From positions 1-23,641 of the forward strand of contig JBLIKA010000048.1 in NCBI GenBank assembly GCA_047637355.1: a stretch of DNA of 23,641 nucleotides, in the 5' to 3' direction. Below, piece after piece: positions 18,490 through 23,641 of this stretch (position 1 is its first letter; each line of letters opens with the position of its first letter). This DNA is from Glaciecola sp047637355 (GTDB lineage: Bacteria > Pseudomonadota > Gammaproteobacteria > Enterobacterales > Alteromonadaceae). The notes under the pieces were generated by a model. It searched no databases. It was not told the DNA's origin and saw only the letters and a list, made by a program, of their open reading frames with translations. The position numbers and the translations under genes were made by a program.

Positions 18490-18495
18490 TATAAT
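18490..18495 (+). promoter_or_regulatory. -10 element of the two-component/metal operon promoter
   Basis: A perfect TATAAT with no good -35 hexamer (TTAAGC at 18466-18471 is the nearest, with 18-nt spacing). The missing -35 fits a promoter that needs an activator bound at the adjoining CTTAAG repeats. Transcription would start near 18502, about 26 nt before the first ATG. Confidence 0.6.
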
Positions 18496-18527
18496 ATTAT
18501 GCTATACCCAGTTTATAAATTTAGCGT

Positions 18528-19193
18528 ATGAGACTATTATTAGTTGAAGATGACACTCGACTTGCCGAAGAGTTAAGCAAATCATTGCGACACAAAGGTT
18601 ATGCTATTACCCATATGCCCACAGCTGAAAGTGCGATGGGTTCGCTGGCGAGTAACGAATTCTCAATGATGATCTTAGATTTAGGCTTACCTGATATGGA
18701 CGGCATTGATCTATTAAAAAAAGCGAAGAAAAAATACCCTGATTTGTCTATTATTATACTCACAGCTAGAGACACGACTACTGACAAGATAGATGGTTTA
18801 GATGCTGGTGCTGATGATTATCTTGCGAAGCCCTTCGATATTGATGAACTGTTAGCCAGATTAAGAGCAATGGAGCGTCGTTTAGGTACCGCAACATCTT
18901 CATTAATCGATATCAATGAAGTAAGTTTAGATATCGCGTCGCACGAACTTGGTGTCGCTGGTGAAAAGGTTGAACTGCCGCGCAGAGAGTTTATGTTGCT
19001 CAAAGCTTTAATGGAGAACCACGGCAGAATCCAAAGCAAACAGCACCTCGAAAAAACACTATACGAATGGGGTGAAGAAGTGAGTAGCAATGCGATAGAA
19101 GTGCACATTCACAATTTACGAAAACGATTACCTGACAAATTTATAAAAACAATTAGAGGCGTAGGTTATAGTGTTCCTAAGCAAGCAAGGTAA
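18528..19193 (+). CDS. OmpR-family response regulator, QseB/PmrA-like
   Basis: A cytoplasmic DNA-binding response regulator of 221 residues, the usual length for the family. The receiver domain (1-115) has the acidic pair Asp8/Asp9, the phosphoacceptor Asp51 in LDLGLPDMDG, Thr79 and Lys101 in LAKPFD. The winged-helix domain (about 126-217) carries the typical LPRREFMLLKALMENHGR, SNAIEVHIHNLRKRL and IKTIRGVGY blocks. Overall it is closest in pattern to QseB and PmrA. The ATG at 18528 lacks a clear Shine-Dalgarno, but the N-terminus MRLLLVEDD is exactly the family start. The sensor kinase gene begins 2 nt after its stop. The CTTAAG repeats upstream are a plausible site for this protein itself. 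Confidence 0.95.
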   Translation: MRLLLVEDDTRLAEELSKSLRHKGYAITHMPTAESAMGSLASNEFSMMILDLGLPDMDGIDLLKKAKKKYPDLSIIILTARDTTTDKIDGLDAGADDYLAKPFDIDELLARLRAMERRLGTATSSLIDINEVSLDIASHELGVAGEKVELPRREFMLLKALMENHGRIQSKQHLEKTLYEWGEEVSSNAIEVHIHNLRKRLPDKFIKTIRGVGYSVPKQAR

Positions 19194-19195
19194 GT

Positions 19196-20581
19196 ATGTA
19201 TAGCATCAGTAAACAGCTTACTCTACTACTTATTTGCTCTCTAACACTGGTTGTATTCAGTGCGGCAATTCAGGGTTATCGATCCAGTACAGATATATCA
19301 AGCAGGACTTACGATGACGAATTAAAGGTTGTCGCACAAGGCCTTGTTCCCATTGCTATCAATTGGGACACCAATGGGGCTAACGAAGGGATAGAGCAGC
19401 CTGGACAAATCCTAAAGTCCAAAGAGGCTTTGCCCGAGTTAACAGCTCAAAGTTTTAAACAAAGTGTCGAATTTGCCTACCAAATTGTGGTCAATAGCAA
19501 AGCGGTAATCCGCACTGAGAACACTCCAACAGAGCCCATAGGCGAATTAAAACACGGATTTTCAGATGTTAGCTTTTTGGGTAAACGCTGGCGTCTGTTT
19601 ACCATTGAATTTACTCACAATGAATGGATATTGGTAGCTCAACAACGCAAGCTACGCGGCTTGATTGTTGAAGAGATGATTTTAGCTGCAGTAAAGCCCA
19701 TTATTTGGGTTATGCCTTTTTTAGGCTTGCTCATATTTTTCATTACCACTAGAAGCCTAGCGCCGCTAAAACAGTTATCGAGAGATTTACAAAAACGCCA
19801 GTCGACAAATTTATCTCAATTGAATATCAACAATCGAAGCACTGAACTTGAACCGGTTATTCAAACACTGAATTTACTGTTTGCCCGTTTAACTTCATCC
19901 TTTGAGCGCGAGCGGGAATTTGTGTCGCATGCAGCACATGAGTTGCGCACACCGCTGAGTGTGATGAAAATTAATTTGCACAACCTGCAGAACAATCCAA
20001 GTGACATAAACACCGACTTGCCGAAACTACAAGAAGATGTAGAAAGGATGATACAGGCAGTCAATCAACTACTGATGCTGAGTAAAACAAACCCTGAATT
20101 ATTGCTGCAGGACAAAGAAAAAGTCGATTTATTAGAGATGTGTCAAAGTGTTATCGGTGACCTGTATCCGCACATTGAACAAAAGCAACAAACGATTGAA
20201 TTGCTTGGTGAGCAGCAATTTGTATTTTCTAAGCCTTTTCTAATGCAAACGTTAATTTCAAATTTAATCACAAATGCTATCAAGTATTCACCTTTCCAAG
20301 GACAAATACGTGTTGATGTGAATAAGGTTGGCACAAGCGTTTTGCTTGCTATTGAAGACTCGGGCCCGGGCATTCCAGTCTCTATGCGGGAAAATGTATT
20401 AAAGCGTTTTTATCGTACTGATGACGCTGTAAATAAAGGAATTTTAGGTAGCGGTTTAGGCTTAACAATTGTGGCTCAGATATTAGCTACGCACGGTGCC
20501 ACACTTACATTTTCAGATTCAGACTTAGGCGGCTTATTAGTCCAAGTAAAGTTTACAATTGATGATGGCTTACCTCTGTGA
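19196..20581 (+). CDS. Sensor histidine kinase, QseC/PmrB-like
   Basis: An inner-membrane sensor kinase of 461 residues, partner of the preceding regulator. Transmembrane helix 1 is at about 8-25, followed by a periplasmic sensor region of about 140 residues with several acidic stretches (YDDELK, ENTPTEPIGE). Helix 2 is at about 168-184, then a HAMP-like linker beginning RSLAPLKQLSRDL. The dimerisation domain has the phosphorylated His248 in HAAHELRTPL. The ATPase domain has the N-box with Asn360 (ISNLITNAIKYSP), DSGPGIP at 388-394 and GSGLGL at 418-423. The architecture and the LFAR...ER.FVSHAAHELR region resemble E. coli QseC. The ligand is unknown; no exact ExxE iron motif like that of PmrB was seen in the periplasmic part. 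The start has AAGG 5-6 nt upstream. Its stop overlaps the next gene by 4 nt. Confidence 0.94.
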   Translation: MYSISKQLTLLLICSLTLVVFSAAIQGYRSSTDISSRTYDDELKVVAQGLVPIAINWDTNGANEGIEQPGQILKSKEALPELTAQSFKQSVEFAYQIVVNSKAVIRTENTPTEPIGELKHGFSDVSFLGKRWRLFTIEFTHNEWILVAQQRKLRGLIVEEMILAAVKPIIWVMPFLGLLIFFITTRSLAPLKQLSRDLQKRQSTNLSQLNINNRSTELEPVIQTLNLLFARLTSSFEREREFVSHAAHELRTPLSVMKINLHNLQNNPSDINTDLPKLQEDVERMIQAVNQLLMLSKTNPELLLQDKEKVDLLEMCQSVIGDLYPHIEQKQQTIELLGEQQFVFSKPFLMQTLISNLITNAIKYSPFQGQIRVDVNKVGTSVLLAIEDSGPGIPVSMRENVLKRFYRTDDAVNKGILGSGLGLTIVAQILATHGATLTFSDSDLGGLLVQVKFTIDDGLPL

Positions 20582-20970
20582 TTATGCATAATAAGCGCAT
20601 TTATAAGATATTAGTCGCCTCAGTTTGTGCCTACTTCAGCATAACTGCAGCCTTTGCAGCTAACGTTATTACCATTGATCTGAGAGATAACATTTTTGAA
20701 CCCAGCGTTATTACTATTTCTGAAAACACGAAAATAAAATTAATTATCGTTAATCATGATGATTCACCTGAAGAGTTCGATAGCTTCGATCTCAACCGTG
20801 AAAAAGTCATTTTTGCTAATTCAAGCGCAATTTTATTTATTGGCCCACTACCAAAAGGCACCTATCACTTCTTTGGCGAATATCATCCCGAGACCGCAAT
20901 AGGCAAGGTCATCGTCACTAACTGCGAAACAATGCGAATCGAATCGTCTGAGGAAATAGCTACATGCTGA
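20578..20970 (+). CDS. Periplasmic cupredoxin-fold protein lacking the type 1 copper Cys
   Basis: A small exported protein of 130 residues with a signal peptide (about 1-28, cleavage near AFA-AN) and one cupredoxin_1-like domain. The conserved blocks are EEFDSFDLNREKVI at 65-78 and LPKGTYHFFGEYHPETAIG at 91-109, with His103 in the place of the C-terminal ligand histidine. The position of the usual copper-binding Cys is Gly100, so a blue copper centre is unlikely. The EEF-DLNREK form is what I associate with cupredoxins encoded beside FTR1-type iron permeases, where acidic and His residues may bind iron or another cation. The GTG at 20578 forms GTGA with the kinase stop. The ATG two codons later (20584) is an alternative start. 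Two Cys occur only in the C-terminal tail (NCET and the last residue). Role inferred: metal delivery to the permease encoded next. Confidence 0.8.
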   Translation: MIMHNKRIYKILVASVCAYFSITAAFAANVITIDLRDNIFEPSVITISENTKIKLIIVNHDDSPEEFDSFDLNREKVIFANSSAILFIGPLPKGTYHFFGEYHPETAIGKVIVTNCETMRIESSEEIATC

Positions 20971-21803
20971 TAAACAGTCTACTTCTATTTATCGAGGAAA
21001 CATTACCCATTTTTATTTTGTACGCTTATATTTGTGCTTGGCATTCCTTTTTCGACGCCAATAAAAAGTCAGTGCAGTTAGAAACTAAACAAGTCAAACA
21101 CTTGGCTGTCTGGTTCTTTACACTTAAGCAAGACCATCACTCTTTTTACTTTTTTAGCATAATCTTGGGGCTTTTATGTAGCGCCATTCTAACCCATTTT
21201 CGTCCTTGGTTAGGAATGACACTTGAGGGTATTGGCTATGAGATATTACTGATTGGCGTATCCCTCAGCCTAACAGCCAGCGTCATATTCGGACAAACCA
21301 CAAATAATGATCTTGTCCGTAAATTATTATTTAGTTTAAGCCTATTTTTGTTAGTACTCCCCCATGCCAGTGACTTTATTGTGTTTTTTACATCGATTGG
21401 ACAAACGCAATTGCACGCGAGTGTTTATGTTGGTGTAAGCGTCGGTTTGGGCATTTGCATTAGCATTAGCTATCTTCTTTTCTTTGTATTTATAAATATA
21501 GATAAGAGTCTGCCGCTCAAACTGGCAATTGCCCTATTTTTAGCTGGGCAGTTAAGTAATATCGTTACGGTGTTGCAGCAAATTGATGTGTTATCTTCGT
21601 CGCTCCCTCTTTGGAATACCAACAATTTAATTTCTGATAGGAACGAATATGGTCAGTTTTTCCATGTTCTTATTGGATATGACGCAACGCCTACGCTTGT
21701 CTATTTAGCTGTTTTTGGTGCCTCTACAATTATCATTTTTACGCTTTTAATGAGAACTAAACTTATTGAAGGTAAAAGTACCATTCACGGAGTTGTTCAA
21801 TGA
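20964..21803 (+). CDS. FTR1-family-like seven-helix membrane permease, degenerate motifs
   Basis: An inner-membrane protein of 279 residues with about seven hydrophobic helices (roughly 4-22, 61-78, 90-109, 121-145, 151-176, 186-205, 243-263). The C-terminal part PLWNTNNLISDRNEYGQF then FHVLIGYDATPTL (215-244) closely resembles the FTR1/EfeU signature (LWD-ss-Ll-s-lG-lLh-LiGY-a-P). The helix 1 position of the iron-binding REGLE motif reads IEETLP (Glu11, Glu12). The second REGxE position in helix 4 reads PHASD (133-137). The Arg of both motifs and most of the second are therefore lost, so ferric iron transport by the standard mechanism is doubtful. The ATG overlaps the cupredoxin stop by 7 nt, with AGGA upstream. 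The neighbours favour a metal or redox-linked role. The family call is my reading of pattern similarity. Confidence 0.72.
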   Translation: MLINSLLLFIEETLPIFILYAYICAWHSFFDANKKSVQLETKQVKHLAVWFFTLKQDHHSFYFFSIILGLLCSAILTHFRPWLGMTLEGIGYEILLIGVSLSLTASVIFGQTTNNDLVRKLLFSLSLFLLVLPHASDFIVFFTSIGQTQLHASVYVGVSVGLGICISISYLLFFVFINIDKSLPLKLAIALFLAGQLSNIVTVLQQIDVLSSSLPLWNTNNLISDRNEYGQFFHVLIGYDATPTLVYLAVFGASTIIIFTLLMRTKLIEGKSTIHGVVQ

Positions 21804-22510
21804 AACATATAACCGCATTTTTTATGTGCTTATGTATTATTATGCAAAACGGTATTGCCTTCCAGATCGATGCTTCTGAATCTGTTGACAAGGTTTATCA
21901 CCCATATGTAATGCCGTTTGAAAGGGAATTCGAATGGCGTTTTAGCTCTAGAAAAAATGACGATGGCAATGAACTTCTGCAACGCATTGCCTATGGACAA
22001 GCAATTTCTGAGTACGTAACTGTTGAAGGTTATATTGTTGGAGAACGTGACTCCGATGATAATTTTGGATTGCATTCTTATGAAATTGAAACTCGATGGA
22101 TGTTAACTGACCAAGGGCAGTACTGGGCTGATTGGGGAGCACTATTTGAACTTGAAAAAAGACATCAAAAAGACAGTTGGGAATTTACTACAGGCGTACT
22201 CGCTGAAAAGGAATTTGGTCGTAATAGTTTGACTATTAATTTGCTTGCATCTCAAAGCTGGGGGAGTGATACGATTAGCAAATTGCAAGGTGAATTTAGA
22301 TTAAAGTATCGATATCGATGGATACCTGAAATTCAACCAGCTATTGAAATTTACTCTAGTCGCGATTTTTTAGGCATTGGTCCAGCATTTATGGGTATAA
22401 AGCGCTTTGAAGGTCAACGCCAACTCAAGTGGGAATTAGGTTTTATAGCGGGCTTGAATGGTAAATCAACTGATCATACACTGAGGTTTGCTTTGGAAAT
22501 GGAGTTTTAA
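21800..22510 (+). CDS. Putative outer-membrane beta-barrel protein
   Basis: A 236-residue exported protein with an N-terminal signal sequence (about 1-20, MKHITAFFMCLCIIMQNGIA). It is followed by alternating polar and hydrophobic strands separated by short turns (FEWRFSS, YVTVEGYIVGE, YEIETRWML, WEFTTGVLAEKEFG, LTINLLASQSW, QGEFRLKYRYRW, KWELGFIAGLNG). It ends in RFALEMEF. A terminal Phe after an amphipathic strand is the usual BAM recognition signal of outer-membrane proteins. No family name is certain. The ATG shares ATGA with the stop of the permease gene, so the two are translationally coupled. By context it may be the outer-membrane part of the same uptake or efflux pathway. Confidence 0.75.
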   Translation: MKHITAFFMCLCIIMQNGIAFQIDASESVDKVYHPYVMPFEREFEWRFSSRKNDDGNELLQRIAYGQAISEYVTVEGYIVGERDSDDNFGLHSYEIETRWMLTDQGQYWADWGALFELEKRHQKDSWEFTTGVLAEKEFGRNSLTINLLASQSWGSDTISKLQGEFRLKYRYRWIPEIQPAIEIYSSRDFLGIGPAFMGIKRFEGQRQLKWELGFIAGLNGKSTDHTLRFALEMEF

Positions 22511-22514
22511 CTCA

Positions 22515-23210
22515 ATGAATAATCGAATTTTCAGTATTGACGTACTGCGCACGTTTGCCATTGTTCTAATGGTGATATTTCACTTCATATATGATCTGAA
22601 ATTTTTCGGTTATGTGGATTGGAATACTCCTGATGGTGAAGGATGGCGTACTTTTCGCCACGTTATTCTCACCTCATTCTTCATTTGCTTAGGCGCATCT
22701 CTACATTTGTCTTATCAAAGTAGCATCAATTGGAACAAGTTTAGTAAACGCTTAGTTCAAATTTTAGCGAGTGCATTGGCAATCAGTTTAGTTTCTTTGT
22801 TAATGGTGCCCAATAATTATATCTATTTTGGCGTTTTACATTTTATTGCTGTTGCCAGCATCCTTTGTATTATCTTTGCAAATAAACCAAGTATCTCGTT
22901 AATTATCGGCCTTGCTATCATCACTGTTTATAACATCGGTTGGGTATCTGGCATATGGCCATTTAATTATATCAGGGAACAGCTGCCGACCTACTCAAAT
23001 GATTACGTCGGTCTGTTCCCTTGGCTCGGCGTGGTTTTAGTCGGCATTTGGTTCGCTTCTACCTCATTTTTAAAAAATGACCCGCTTCAACGCTTTAATA
23101 AAAATGCTTGGATAGCATTCCCAGGCAAACATAGTTTAGTGATTTACCTTATCCATCAACCGGCTTTCTTTGCCATATTTGGACTAATAAGGTATCTGCA
23201 ACAAAGTTAA
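22515..23210 (+). CDS. DUF1624/HGSNAT-like integral membrane acyltransferase
   Basis: A 231-residue polytopic inner-membrane protein with about six or seven hydrophobic segments. Its N-terminus SIDVLRTFAIVLMVIFHF followed by IYDL matches the heparan-alpha-glucosaminide N-acetyltransferase catalytic family (PF07786, DUF1624), with the conserved R12 and the candidate catalytic His23. Further family-like parts are NYIYFGVLHFIAVASIL, DYVGLFPWLGVVLVGIW and GKHSLVIYLIHQPAFF. Such proteins are thought to move an acetyl group across the membrane onto a sugar, but the substrate of the bacterial forms is generally unknown. The ATG at 22515 lies 4 nt after the barrel gene stop; longer in-frame starts would reach into that gene and are not needed. 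It is the last gene of the run, and its link to metal handling is unclear. Confidence 0.86.
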   Translation: MNNRIFSIDVLRTFAIVLMVIFHFIYDLKFFGYVDWNTPDGEGWRTFRHVILTSFFICLGASLHLSYQSSINWNKFSKRLVQILASALAISLVSLLMVPNNYIYFGVLHFIAVASILCIIFANKPSISLIIGLAIITVYNIGWVSGIWPFNYIREQLPTYSNDYVGLFPWLGVVLVGIWFASTSFLKNDPLQRFNKNAWIAFPGKHSLVIYLIHQPAFFAIFGLIRYLQQS

Positions 23211-23581
23211 TGTGACTGTGCGAGCAAATTAATGTTTTAAATTAGATAGTAATGTTTGAAACTCAAATGCAGTGGGTTATAGGCATAGTTGCTATACCAG
23301 TTGAACTCTCCGCTCGCACTGGTGGTTCGCAATTGATTAATATTATTCCTATTGTGGGTTGGATAGTGACGATAGTTTTCTTTGTCTAACCAAGGAGATA
23401 ATGAGTACGAACCTGATCCGAAGATCGCTTCATGAATGGGTATCAAGCGCTTGGCCTGTATTTAGTGATGAAGCTTTAAACTCCGCAAAGTCAACACCTG
23501 TTGAATAGATCAGGGATGTCGTTTATTCTGCTTAATCACGACCTTACGTCCGCCTACACTTTTTTTGACAGGACAATATAG
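23211..23581. other. Gene-poor gap with two possible mini-ORFs
   Basis: About 370 bp with no recognised gene and no clear terminator after the DUF1624 gene. Two very short plus-strand frames are visible. 23252-23389 encodes 45 residues, hydrophobic toward the end (INIIPIVGWIVTIVFFV), without a Shine-Dalgarno. 23401-23481 encodes 26 residues and has a strong AAGGAG 4-5 nt upstream. The right part should hold the promoter of the gene starting at 23582. Confidence 0.4.
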
Positions 23582-23641
23582 ATGAATATTTCGCTACTAT
23601 TTTTTAGATTAGTCGTTATCTTGTTTACTTTATTTTTTATC
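23582..23641 (+). CDS. 5' end of a secreted or membrane protein gene (partial)
   Basis: The ATG at 23582-23584 has AGGA (23570-23573) 8 nt upstream. It opens a frame that runs off the window after 20 residues (MNISLLFF, then RLVVILFTLFFI). The composition, one Arg among long hydrophobic residues, is that of a signal peptide or first transmembrane helix. Nothing more can be said about its function. Confidence 0.5.
   Translation, partial: MNISLLFFRLVVILFTLFFI

Noticed and set aside
22488..22514. TTG-initiated N-terminal extension of the DUF1624 protein
   Set aside because: It would overlap the end of the barrel gene, and the family N-terminus SIDVLR fits the ATG at 22515.
23237..23446. 69-residue minus-strand frame in the last gap
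   Set aside because: No ribosome binding site or recognisable motif; composition looks like chance.
23531..23548. CTTAAT and CTTACG pair resembling a second PmrA/QseB box
   Set aside because: The spacing is one base too long (12-bp period) and the second half-site is degenerate.

Overview
The window looks like an ordinary chromosomal stretch of a marine gammaproteobacterium, most likely in the Alteromonadales (a Colwellia/Thalassotalea-like relative). This is inferred from the AT-rich composition, the uninterrupted recC-recB-recD order, the strong resemblance of RecC and the respiratory D-lactate dehydrogenase to their E. coli counterparts, the dimeric all-alpha dUTPase and the DUF4397 lipoprotein. 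No RNA genes, insertion sequences, prophage genes or CRISPR arrays were seen. The taxonomic call is tentative.

Layout. (a) 1-375: 3' end of an unrecognised plus-strand gene. (b) 399-10080, minus strand: recC-recB-recD with 3- and 4-nt gaps, encoding the RecBCD helicase/nuclease; RecC starts at a TTG. A strong minus-strand intrinsic terminator lies upstream of recC. (c) 10559-11212, plus strand: dimeric dUTPase, followed by a terminator shared with the convergent gene. (d) 11390-16742, minus strand: a long-chain acyl-CoA synthetase, the FAD-dependent respiratory D-lactate dehydrogenase Dld, and an RNase J-like metallo-beta-lactamase nuclease. The nuclease reading frame appears to begin at a rare ATT codon with a good ribosome binding site. 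(e) 16909-18318, plus strand: a secreted lipoprotein with four DUF4397 repeats, closed by a perfect 10-bp terminator hairpin.

(f) 18465-23210, plus strand, is the most interesting region. It is a tightly packed six-gene run: an OmpR-type response regulator, a QseC/PmrB-like sensor kinase, a periplasmic cupredoxin-fold protein lacking the type 1 copper cysteine, an FTR1-family-like permease whose REGxE-type motifs are degenerate, an outer-membrane beta-barrel protein and a DUF1624/HGSNAT-like membrane acyltransferase. Gene junctions overlap by 4, 7 and 4 nt or are separated by 2 or 4 nt. The promoter carries CTTAAG-N5-CTTAAG, matching the known PmrA/QseB box, just upstream of a perfect TATAAT. 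This suggests a self-regulated, metal-related sensing and envelope transport module. Its substrate is not determined by the sequence.

(g) 23211-23581 is a gene-poor gap with two possible mini-ORFs. A membrane or secreted protein gene begins at 23582 and runs off the window.
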